A stretch of 7,266 nt of DNA from assembly GCA_030526445.1 (NCBI GenBank), contig JAUNCV010000108.1:1-7266 (forward strand), given 5' to 3'. Shown here piece after piece: positions 1 to 5,405 of this stretch. Each line of letters starts with the position of its first letter. Positions within the stretch are counted from its first letter, which is position 1. A program made the position numbers and the translations under genes. Origin of the DNA: Bacteroidales bacterium (lineage in GTDB: Bacteria > Bacteroidota > Bacteroidia > Bacteroidales > UBA3663). The notes beneath the pieces are model-generated. The model did no database searches. It was not told the DNA's origin and saw only the letters and a program-made list of their open reading frames with translations.

Positions 1-580
1 GGATGCTGCCATCAAGGTTCACTTCGGTCTTCAGCTCGCTATCTTGATACACATTGGCACGAACGCCATCGATTCCTTGTGGTTTCAGAAACTCGATATT
101 TATTTGACCTGTAGTGCTCTCGTAACCATTTTTTACGCTCGATGCGCCTTTGCTTACTTGTATAGACTGCATCCATGGCCCTGGTACATAGCCAAGCGAA
201 TAGGGGATTGATGCGCCGCGCAGGTTCGGGATGTTTTCGGTCAGCATTTGCACGTAAGTGCCGCTCAAGCCCAACAGTTTAATCTGTTTTGCACCCGTAG
301 CTGCATCACTGTAACTTACATCGACCGAAGGGTTGGTGGTGAATGATTCGCCCAGATTGCAGCAAGCTGCTCGTATCAATTGGTTTTGACCGATAATTTC
401 GGTACTTTCTACCCTAAAATTCGAGCGAGTGCGAGGGGCTGCCTTGATTTCGATATCATCCAAACTATATTCTTTCGAAATACTGTCTGGAACTTGTTTT
501 GTCTGAGCCTTTGTTACTTGAGGCAGAAGCGCACATTCAGCCAGGAAAAGAGTTAAAAATGTCTGTTTCTTATTTACCAT
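1..580 (-). CDS. TonB-dependent outer-membrane receptor, N-terminal part (runs off left edge)
   Basis: Reading the minus strand from ATG at 580 gives 193 open codons with no stop before the window ends, so only the N-terminus is present. Residues 1-25 look like a signal peptide: MVNKK, then a hydrophobic stretch, with likely cleavage after TKA and before Q26. An acidic E15 inside that stretch is slightly unusual. Residues 40-45 (LDDIEI) could be a TonB box. Residues 55-167 match a TonB-receptor plug domain: the AACCNLGESF segment (71-80), GAKQIKLLGLSGTYVQML (96-113), NIPNLRG (116-122), and VSKGASSVKNGYESTTGQIN (142-161), which fits the family's plug ending. The family takes up metal chelates, cobalamin, glycans or other ligands across the outer membrane using TonB energy; the ligand cannot be told from this part. 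Many Bacteroidetes receptors have a carboxypeptidase-regulatory-like domain before the plug, and this one goes almost directly from signal peptide to plug. The CC-NLGESF plug type is, from memory, common in Bacteroidetes receptors sometimes linked to metals. Confidence 0.9.
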   Translation of the reverse strand, partial: MVNKKQTFLTLFLAECALLPQVTKAQTKQVPDSISKEYSLDDIEIKAAPRTRSNFRVESTEIIGQNQLIRAACCNLGESFTTNPSVDVSYSDAATGAKQIKLLGLSGTYVQMLTENIPNLRGASIPYSLGYVPGPWMQSIQVSKGASSVKNGYESTTGQINIEFLKPQGIDGVRANVYQDSELKTEVNLDGSI

Positions 581-609
581 ACGTCGTTACTTTTGTTGTT
601 TTTGCGGCG

Positions 610-617
610 CAAAGGTA
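610..617 (-). promoter_or_regulatory. Candidate -7 promoter box of the TonB-dependent receptor
   Basis: The minus strand reads TACCTTTG here, matching the Bacteroidetes -7 consensus TAnnTTTG and followed by CGCC. It lies 30 bases upstream of the receptor ATG, giving a leader of roughly 25 bases. No TTTG is visible at the expected -33 distance, so the call rests on the -7 box and its position. A second match at 675-682 on the same strand could be an upstream promoter. Confidence 0.5.
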
Positions 618-796
618 CAACTTTCCTTTTGTATAGGGTTTATAGAATTTTGGGAAATATTTATATATGTGCTGCAAATATAAGAATTTATAGACAAAAG
701 TTGAAGAACAGAGGCTTTTTTTACGCTTTGTCTAATATAAATATGTGTGATAACCTTATAAATTGACTTGAAAAATACAAAAAATGCTCCTATTAT

Positions 797-826
797 TTTG
801 GGGAAAGTTTATTTTCGCTATCTTTG
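797..826 (+). promoter_or_regulatory. Bacteroidetes-type promoter of the epimerase gene
   Basis: TTTG at 797-800 and TATCTTTG at 819-826 are separated by 18 bases, close to the Bacteroidetes -33/-7 arrangement (TTTG, about 19 bases, TAnnTTTG). Transcription would begin near 830-832, leaving a leader of about 75 bases before the ATG at 907. This is the best two-part promoter match in the window. Confidence 0.65.
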
Positions 827-830
827 CAGC

Positions 831-871
831 GAATCTCCGTGATTGTGTTAATACTTACGATTTGGAGATTT
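831..871 (+). repeat. Inverted repeat in the leader of the epimerase gene
   Basis: AATCTCC at 832-838 is exactly complementary to GGAGATT at 864-870. Allowing G-U pairs at both ends extends the stem to nine pairs around a loop of about 24 bases. It begins at the predicted transcription start, so it could be a 5' mRNA hairpin or a binding site. It has no U-tract, so it is not an ordinary terminator. Function unknown. Confidence 0.4.
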
Positions 872-906
872 TTGTTGACTAAAGTTCTAAGTAAAAATAT
901 AAACCG

Positions 907-1767
907 ATGAAACAGTTGCAAAATGAACAGATGACCATTTCGGTCAAAGAGCATGGTGCAGAACTAGCCTCTATTGTGTGTGGCGGAAAGGAATATCTTT
1001 GGCAAGCTGATGAGAAGTTTTGGAAGCGCCATTCGCCGGTGCTGTTCCCGATAGTTGGCTCAGTGTGTAAAGGAGAATATCGTAGCCATGGCAAAACCTA
1101 TAAAATGGGACAACATGGACTGGCGCGAGATCTTGATTTTACTCTTATTTCAGCGACGGACAACGAGCTTTGGTATGAGCTAAGTTCTACTCCCGAGACT
1201 CTTGAAAAATATCCCTATTCGTTCTGCTTGCGTATTGGCTACCGTCTTGAAGGTAAACGTATATCTGTGATGTGGAAAGTTGTCAATACCGGAGAAGAAA
1301 CTATGGCCTTCCAGATTGGTGCACATCCAGCTTTCTTCTTCGCTGACCCTGAAAAACGAGGTTTCTTCCGCCTTTCGACCCAACAACGCACGCTTCCTAT
1401 TTCGGTCATTACCGAGGGTGGAAACGTGGGCGGCACCTCAGAGATTACTACGGATGAGGAGGGCTTTATTGTAATCGATGACCACACTTTTGATCATGAT
1501 GCTTTGGTTTTTGAAGATTCATTGCTGAATAAAGTGGAGTTGTGTCGCGAAGATCGTACCCCGTATGTGACAGTAGAATTTACAAGCCCGCTTGTGGGTC
1601 TTTGGTCGCCTCCTCACAAGCATGCACCTTTCGTTTGCATTGAACCTTGGTATGGCCGTACTGACCCTGCAGGCTATACTGGCACCTTGGAAGAGAAGCC
1701 TTGGATGCAGCATCTGGCGCCTAACGAGATTTTTGAGGCAAGCTATGATATTATAATCAATGACTGA
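907..1767 (+). CDS. Aldose 1-epimerase family protein (LacX-like mutarotase)
   Basis: This 286-residue cytoplasmic protein (no signal peptide or membrane segment) fits the aldose 1-epimerase/galactose mutarotase beta-sandwich superfamily, in the branch often annotated LacX-like. Visible hallmarks are FPIVG at 47-51, QHGLARD at 69-75, GAHPAFF at 138-144 and CIEPWYGRTD at 244-253. By analogy with mutarotases, H70 and H140 would bind or protonate the sugar and E246 would be the catalytic base, so the pair of histidines and the acid needed for activity appear intact. The family interconverts alpha and beta anomers of aldoses or sugar phosphates; the actual sugar is unknown. The ATG at 907 is preceded by A-rich sequence without a Shine-Dalgarno site, usual in Bacteroidetes; M9 is a weaker alternative start. 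It has its own promoter (797-826) and ends before a strong hairpin (1792-1828), so it is probably transcribed alone. Confidence 0.9.
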   Translation: MKQLQNEQMTISVKEHGAELASIVCGGKEYLWQADEKFWKRHSPVLFPIVGSVCKGEYRSHGKTYKMGQHGLARDLDFTLISATDNELWYELSSTPETLEKYPYSFCLRIGYRLEGKRISVMWKVVNTGEETMAFQIGAHPAFFFADPEKRGFFRLSTQQRTLPISVITEGGNVGGTSEITTDEEGFIVIDDHTFDHDALVFEDSLLNKVELCREDRTPYVTVEFTSPLVGLWSPPHKHAPFVCIEPWYGRTDPAGYTGTLEEKPWMQHLAPNEIFEASYDIIIND

Positions 1768-1791
1768 TGCTTAGTAGAAAAAATTGTGCAA

Positions 1792-1828
1792 AAAAATCTT
1801 GGTAAATATGATGTTTACCAAGATTTTT
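1792..1828. terminator. Bidirectional intrinsic terminator between convergent genes
   Basis: Bases 1792-1806 and 1814-1828 are perfectly complementary over 15 pairs (core ATCTTGGTAAA) with a 7-base loop. The arms end in A and T runs, so RNA from either strand forms a stem followed by U-rich sequence, and the minus-strand copy has a run of seven U. It lies 25 bases after the epimerase stop and 43 bases beyond the end of the leftward acyltransferase gene, as expected for a shared terminator. Confidence 0.9.
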
Positions 1829-1870
1829 ATCTTTATACCTATATAATGAAGTCACTTTTATTTATCTCGA

Positions 1871-2980
1871 TTATCCGATAATCCATTTTGAACCTGGAAT
1901 CAGAGAAATCAATTTACTGGTTACTACGCAGCACACAAATGTAAGCATTGCAATCACAGGGATGGCGAGCCATACAGGAAGCAGAGGGTTGGCTTGATCG
2001 CCATTCACGATCCAGGATGCGATAGGAGCGAGGAAAAATATATGCATCAGGTACATGCCAAACGAAAGGCGTGAGATAGATGCAATTGCTTTGGGCGTTT
2101 CTTTTTGCTCAATGCAGGTAAACATAAGGAAGGCTCCGAAAGTTGCCAATAGAACGTTGGGTGTACAGAAGGCCCAAGACCATTCAAGAAGTGGAGTTTC
2201 GATTAGTTGCCCTGGAGTTCCCATCCACCAGAAAGACCAACCTGTAAAGATGGCGCCAATGAGGAAGCTCACCAAGCCAACAGCCATTCGTTTCGTCCTA
2301 TGCCAGTTGAGGTGTTTACGAATATAATGTGCCAGTACAAGATATCCGATATAACCAGAACAATACCAAAGCATTGTGAACCCATTCCAGAAACATTCTC
2401 CCCATATTTCGCTTGCGACAAATTGATGTAGCCAAGGCAGAAATGTCGAGATAGCGAAAAGTCCAATGAAGGCCAATTCCTCTTTTGCTGTCGCTTTCTC
2501 CAACCAGGGTGAAATTATCGGGATAATCAGGTAGAGTGAGATGAGAGGATACATAAACCACAGATGTCCAGCCATGGGAGAGAAGTTCAACGGCAACATC
2601 CACAAACTTTCTGTTGCTTCATTCCATGTCCAAGCGCCTGTTAATACGGGAATAAAGGTATAAAGCAGTTGAAAGGCGATGAATGGTGGGATGATGCGCA
2701 AAAATCGACGCTTGTAGAATGAGAACATGGTTTGCCCCTCCTTCATGGGTACAAGCAAGAATGCGCTCACTACCATAAAGAGTGGCACACAGGTGCGAGC
2801 CACAGTTCCGTCATAAAATGCTACCCAAAATCTGTTGGTTTCATTGGCGAGCATAGACACATTACCTGCCATTCCTGATGCATCGGCGCCATAAAAGTTC
2901 TCACTGGCGTGAACCAGCATTACCAAAAAGCAGGCAATTACTCTGAGGTAGTCAACAAAGACAATTTGCTTTTTTCCCAT
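1871..2980 (-). CDS. Acyltransferase-3 family integral membrane protein
   Basis: This 369-residue, strongly hydrophobic protein with about ten predicted membrane segments matches the acyltransferase-3 family (OafA/WecH-like). The N-terminal segment DYLRVIACFLVMLVHAS (10-26) contains the family's R-X10-H pattern with R13 and H24, thought to be part of the acyl-transfer site. RRFLRIIPPF (91-100), HLWFMYPLISLYLIIPII (139-156) and SFGMYLMHIFF (306-316) are also typical. Such proteins move acetyl or other acyl groups from the cytoplasm onto surface glycans, lipopolysaccharide, peptidoglycan or exported small molecules. The substrate is not evident, since no glycan-synthesis genes are adjacent. Length is normal for the stand-alone type with no periplasmic SGNH domain. 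The ATG at 2980 starts MGKKQIVFVDYLR and follows A-rich sequence. It lies 115 bases downstream of the isomerase gene on the same strand; a -7 box at 3049-3056 suggests its own transcription. Confidence is high for family, low for substrate. Confidence 0.9.
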   Translation of the reverse strand: MGKKQIVFVDYLRVIACFLVMLVHASENFYGADASGMAGNVSMLANETNRFWVAFYDGTVARTCVPLFMVVSAFLLVPMKEGQTMFSFYKRRFLRIIPPFIAFQLLYTFIPVLTGAWTWNEATESLWMLPLNFSPMAGHLWFMYPLISLYLIIPIISPWLEKATAKEELAFIGLFAISTFLPWLHQFVASEIWGECFWNGFTMLWYCSGYIGYLVLAHYIRKHLNWHRTKRMAVGLVSFLIGAIFTGWSFWWMGTPGQLIETPLLEWSWAFCTPNVLLATFGAFLMFTCIEQKETPKAIASISRLSFGMYLMHIFFLAPIASWIVNGDQANPLLPVWLAIPVIAMLTFVCCVVTSKLISLIPGSKWIIG

Positions 2981-3039
2981 TATCTTTCTTTTTTATCATT
3001 ATTAAACCAGAATTTGTTCTCTTTTGGCTAAAAATTTCA

Positions 3040-3056
3040 TTGTTCGAACAAAACTA
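3040..3056 (-). promoter_or_regulatory. Candidate -7 box overlapped by a 12-base palindrome, upstream of the acyltransferase
   Basis: The minus strand carries TAGTTTTG at 3049-3056, a match to TAnnTTTG, about 70 bases before the acyltransferase ATG. TTGTTCGAACAA at 3040-3051 is a perfect 12-base palindrome overlapping the end of this box and the expected transcription start. A repressor dimer bound there could block initiation. No TTTG is seen at the -33 distance, so the promoter is tentative. Confidence 0.4.
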
Positions 3057-3095
3057 TCTTAGCAATTTTTTTTGATAGGTCTGTTCAGATCAATT

Positions 3096-3494
3096 TTAGG
3101 CAATGCCGAGGAGTTCTATTTCAAAGATCAGTGTAGAGCCGCCAGGGATGCCAGGTTGCGAGAACTTGCCATAACCCATTTCTGCGGGAATATAAACCTC
3201 CCATTTATCACCAATGCACATTTGTTGCATGGCAATGATCCATCCTTCAATAAGGTCACAGAGGCGCACAGCTAGTGGGACACCACCACGACTAGAATCG
3301 AATTTCTTGCCATTGATGGTGAAACCCGAATAGTGTGCGGTGACGATGTTGCGTGGCGTAGGGTGGATGCCATCGTTTTTGCCTTGAGTCAGCACTTTGT
3401 AATAAATTCCTTTAGGAAGTGGTTTTACGCCCTCTTCCTTTGCTTTGGTCGCGAGCCATTCGGCATTAGCTTTTGCGTATTCTCTTTTGTTCAT
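3096..3494 (-). CDS. FKBP-type peptidyl-prolyl cis-trans isomerase
   Basis: The 132-residue product has about 45 charged N-terminal residues followed by one FKBP domain (about 48-131). Matching FKBP landmarks are VTAHYSGF (51-58, Y55), KKFDSS (63-68, F65 and D66), LIEGWIIAMQQM (81-92, W85), IPAEMGYG (102-109, Y108) and IPGGSTLIFEIELL (116-129, F124). These cover most aromatic pocket residues, so catalysis of X-Pro bond isomerisation is likely. There is no signal peptide or lipobox, so unlike many Bacteroidetes FKBPs it should stay in the cytoplasm, where it may help protein folding. The N-terminal stretch could act in substrate or partner binding. Its ATG at 3494 lies 15 bases after the stop of the LuxR-type regulator on the same strand, so the two are probably co-transcribed. 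No terminator hairpin is seen after it. Confidence in the family is high; its clients are unknown. Confidence 0.92.
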   Translation of the reverse strand: MNKREYAKANAEWLATKAKEEGVKPLPKGIYYKVLTQGKNDGIHPTPRNIVTAHYSGFTINGKKFDSSRGGVPLAVRLCDLIEGWIIAMQQMCIGDKWEVYIPAEMGYGKFSQPGIPGGSTLIFEIELLGIA

Positions 3495-3509
3495 ATGAAT
3501 TAAAAATAT

Positions 3510-4100
3510 TTACATTTCTTCAACTCGTACATACCCATTCATTACGCAATGAATGATGATATCTGCCAGCGATCTTGCGTTCAGTTTCTCCATAATGTTT
3601 TTGCGATGCGAGATGATTGTTGTGGTTGACACGTTGAGCCGATCTGCAATTTCTTTATTAATAAAACCTTTGCAGAGGAGAACCGCCACTTCGGCTTCGC
3701 GTGCTGATAGGAGAGGAGTCTTGCCAGTTTCCTCTTTTTGCATCATGATTGCACCTCGGTCATGATGTCCTTGGTGTCCGCGGTGTTGCAAGCGCATGAT
3801 ATCTCGCACCAATGCTTGCTCGCTCTGACAGATGTTGAGTGTATAGACATCATTAATAAGCATTTCTCCACTCACCAATACGATACTTTTGTGTGGATGC
3901 TCGCGAAAAAAAGAAGCGTGCTCAAAATATTTCTGAGAAGAGACAAAATAGTGTAGAAAACAAGGATTCTCTTGTGCCTGGAGCTCTTCAAGATTTTTGC
4001 ATACAATAATCTCTGCCATGGGCATAAGTTCGGAGAGCAATTGCTGCAGCCCGAGACAAAGAAGGATGTTGGAATCAATGATGGCGAAACGAATATTCAT
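3510..4100 (-). CDS. LuxR/FixJ-type DNA-binding regulator with degenerate receiver-like domain
   Basis: With the start at ATG 4100 the product has 196 residues. The C-terminus (about 130-192) is a clear LuxR-type helix-turn-helix: LSAREAEVAVLLCKGFINKE (131-150), IADRLNVSTTTIISHRKNIM (151-170) and EKLNARS (171-177). The N-terminus begins MNIRFAIIDSN, which resembles the first strand of a response-regulator receiver with a single acid (D9) instead of the usual pair. Around 50-55, where the phosphoacceptor Asp should follow a hydrophobic strand, the sequence is LHYFVSSQ with no Asp, so ordinary phosphorylation looks unlikely. Residues 106-113 (HRGHQGHH) form a His-rich linker. An open extension to 4214 exists but is AT-rich, hydrophobic and crosses the promoter region, so I reject it. 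It is divergent from miaA and 15 bases upstream of the FKBP gene, probably as the first gene of that operon. Targets unknown. Confidence 0.85.
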   Translation of the reverse strand: MNIRFAIIDSNILLCLGLQQLLSELMPMAEIIVCKNLEELQAQENPCFLHYFVSSQKYFEHASFFREHPHKSIVLVSGEMLINDVYTLNICQSEQALVRDIMRLQHRGHQGHHDRGAIMMQKEETGKTPLLSAREAEVAVLLCKGFINKEIADRLNVSTTTIISHRKNIMEKLNARSLADIIIHCVMNGYVRVEEM

Positions 4101-4103
4101 GCT

Positions 4104-4111
4104 GCAAATGT
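4104..4111 (-). promoter_or_regulatory. Candidate -7 box directly before the LuxR-type regulator
   Basis: The minus strand reads TACATTTG followed by CAGC and then the ATG at 4100. The box matches TAnnTTTG, but its predicted start would fall on or next to the start codon, implying a leaderless or nearly leaderless transcript. No -33 TTTG is visible. It could also be a chance match in AT-rich sequence. Confidence 0.35.
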
Positions 4112-4128
4112 AGAAAAAAGTAGGAAGA

Positions 4129-4162
4129 TATTTGGCATTATATATATAAATATGTATATTTG
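4129..4162 (+). promoter_or_regulatory. Candidate promoter of miaA
   Basis: TATATTTG at 4155-4162, followed by CGGCC, matches the Bacteroidetes -7 box. TTTG at 4129-4132 could be the -33 element, but the 22-base spacer is longer than the usual 19 or so. The leader before the ATG at 4226 would be about 60 bases. It lies within the divergent gap shared with the LuxR-type regulator, so the two transcripts may influence each other. Confidence 0.5.
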
Positions 4163-4225
4163 CGGCCAGAAAAAGTGCTGTTTTGAGCAAAACAACATAT
4201 ATACTAAACAACAAAACAAGAATTT

Positions 4226-5176
4226 ATGATAACGATTGTTGGTCCAACGGCTTCAGGCAAAACTCGTCTGGCTGTAGATATTGCCCTCGCTTTCGATACT
4301 GAAATCATCAGTGCAGATTCGCGTCAAGTATATAAAGGCATGACGCTGGGTACGGGCAAGGATCTTGAGGATTTTGTGGTTCGTAATGATGCCGGTGAGG
4401 TTGTAAAAACTATTCCCTGCCATTTGTATGACATCCGAGAGCCTGGCTATAAATATAGTATATATGAGTATCAGCAGGACTTTCACCGAGTTTATAACGA
4501 CATGCTGAACCGTGGCAAACTCCCTGTGCTGTGTGGCGGAAGCGGCCTTTATGTTGAAAGTGTGCTGCGCGGTTATGAGATGCATGAAGTGCCCGAAAAT
4601 CCAGAACTGCGTGCCCAGCTTGAAGGAAAAAGTTTGGCTGAGTTGACAGAGATACTGAAAGGATATAAAACGCTTCACAACCAGACGGACACCGATACGG
4701 CCAAACGAGCCATTCGTGAAATTGAGATAAGAGATTACTATAAGACCCATGCCGAACAGTTGACTGGTTATCCTGCAGTAAAAAGCCTTGTTGTGGGCAT
4801 AGACATTGAGCGCGAATTACGTCGCGCAAAGATAAGTAAACGTCTGCGCGAACGTCTCGATGCTGGCATGGTAGAGGAGGTGAGAGGTCTTCTTGATGGT
4901 ACTTCGGGCTATAATCCTGTACCTGCCGAGAATCTGATTTATTATGGTCTCGAATACAAGTTCCTCACCCTCTATGTTACCGGTCAGCTGAGTTATGAAG
5001 AGATGGTGCGACAACTTGAGATTGCTATTCATCAGTTTGCCAAACGACAGATGACCTGGTTCCGCGGTATGGAGAAACGTGGCACCCATATTCATTGGAT
5101 CGATGCTTCGGTCGACCCCAAGGAAAAGGTGGAATTGGTAAAGAATCTGTATGAACAATTTTTGAACGACAAGTAA
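4226..5176 (+). CDS. miaA: tRNA dimethylallyltransferase, divergent MiaA
   Basis: This 316-residue cytoplasmic enzyme should transfer the dimethylallyl group from DMAPP to N6 of adenosine 37 in tRNAs reading codons that start with U, which supports accurate decoding. The P-loop GPTASGKT is at 6-13 and SADSRQVYKGM at 29-39, with D31 at the position of the catalytic Asp of the family. CGGSGLYVESVL (103-114) and FAKRQMTWFR (271-280) are also diagnostic. Several motifs differ from the common form: GTGKDLEDF (42-50) stands where GTAKP is usual, HNQTDTDTAKRAIREIEI (151-168) replaces the usual ND..R..RALE block, and IHQ (268-270) replaces TRQ, placing His where Arg is normal. This suggests a second MiaA type, and Bacteroidetes genomes are known to carry two miaA genes. 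Length is near the family norm. It starts 125 bases from the divergent regulator, with a likely promoter at 4155-4162. Confidence 0.9.
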   Translation: MITIVGPTASGKTRLAVDIALAFDTEIISADSRQVYKGMTLGTGKDLEDFVVRNDAGEVVKTIPCHLYDIREPGYKYSIYEYQQDFHRVYNDMLNRGKLPVLCGGSGLYVESVLRGYEMHEVPENPELRAQLEGKSLAELTEILKGYKTLHNQTDTDTAKRAIREIEIRDYYKTHAEQLTGYPAVKSLVVGIDIERELRRAKISKRLRERLDAGMVEEVRGLLDGTSGYNPVPAENLIYYGLEYKFLTLYVTGQLSYEEMVRQLEIAIHQFAKRQMTWFRGMEKRGTHIHWIDASVDPKEKVELVKNLYEQFLNDK

Positions 5177-5204
5177 ATTTTTTGCAAAAAAACAACTAAA
5201 ATAA

Positions 5205-5257
5205 GCGGAACTGCCCCCTGTTATAGGGCGTAAATCGGCCGAAAAAGCCTTTTTTTT
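5205..5257 (+). terminator. Possible terminator after miaA
   Basis: GCCC at 5213-5216 can pair with GGGC at 5226-5229, and GGC at 5237-5239 with GCC at 5247-5249, followed by a run of eight T (5250-5257). CGG at 5206-5208 can also pair with CCG at 5239-5241. The stems are short (3-4 pairs each), so termination may be weak, but position and T-run fit the end of the miaA transcript, 30-80 bases after its stop. Confidence 0.45.
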
Positions 5258-5311
5258 ACAAAATGAGCAAAATTATTGTCATTTTTGCTTGGCATTTTTC
5301 ATTTATGTTGT

Positions 5312-5319
5312 TATATTTG
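5312..5319 (+). promoter_or_regulatory. Candidate -7 promoter box of the ATPase gene
   Basis: TATATTTG followed by CACCC matches the Bacteroidetes -7 box and would start transcription near 5323, leaving a leader of about 80 bases. The -33 element is imperfect: CTTG at 5288-5291 lies 20 bases upstream, and a perfect TTTG at 5284-5287 lies 24 bases upstream. Confidence 0.5.
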
Positions 5320-5338
5320 CACCCGAAAATTGAAAGTC

Positions 5339-5369
5339 GTGTTCGTTCCAGTCTTTTTGATAGGAACAC
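5339..5369 (+). repeat. Inverted repeat with two pairing options in the ATPase leader
   Basis: GTGTTC (5339-5344) is complementary to GAACAC (5364-5369), and GTTCC (5345-5349) is complementary to GGAAC (5363-5367). The two stems share the right arm, so only one can form at a time. They lie between the predicted promoter and the GTG start, 36 bases before it. This could be a leader hairpin or a binding site; the stems are short and chance is possible. Confidence 0.35.
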
Positions 5370-5405
5370 ACGGTCCTAACCCAATAATTTAAAACATTAT
5401 TAGTA

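Larger units (their letters stand above)
581..906. other. Divergent intergenic region between receptor and epimerase
   Basis: These 326 AT-rich bases separate two genes transcribed away from each other, and I find no gene in them; the short ORFs are only a few codons long. They hold a leftward -7 box just ahead of the receptor (610-617), a second leftward -7 look-alike (675-682, TATATTTG on the minus strand), an 8-base perfect inverted repeat (691-698 with 727-734), a good rightward promoter (797-826), and an inverted repeat in the predicted leader of the epimerase (832-838 with 864-870). Confidence 0.7.

Noticed and set aside
2055..2603. ORFs overlapping the acyltransferase gene in other frames
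   Set aside because: The acyltransferase frame has conserved motifs and membrane segments throughout; the others are by-products.
4101..4214. 38-residue N-terminal extension of the LuxR-type regulator
   Set aside because: It is AT-rich and hydrophobic, overlaps the divergent promoter region including the miaA -7 box, and precedes a typical regulator start (MNIRFAIID).
4253..4829. Long antisense ORFs opposite miaA
   Set aside because: They lie wholly opposite a strongly recognisable gene, and their translations show no family motif.
5263..5379. Small ORF of 38 codons upstream of the ATPase, with one hydrophobic segment and a basic tail
   Set aside because: The predicted ATPase promoter box (5312-5319) lies inside it, it directly follows a T-run terminator, and no coding signal beyond an open frame is visible.
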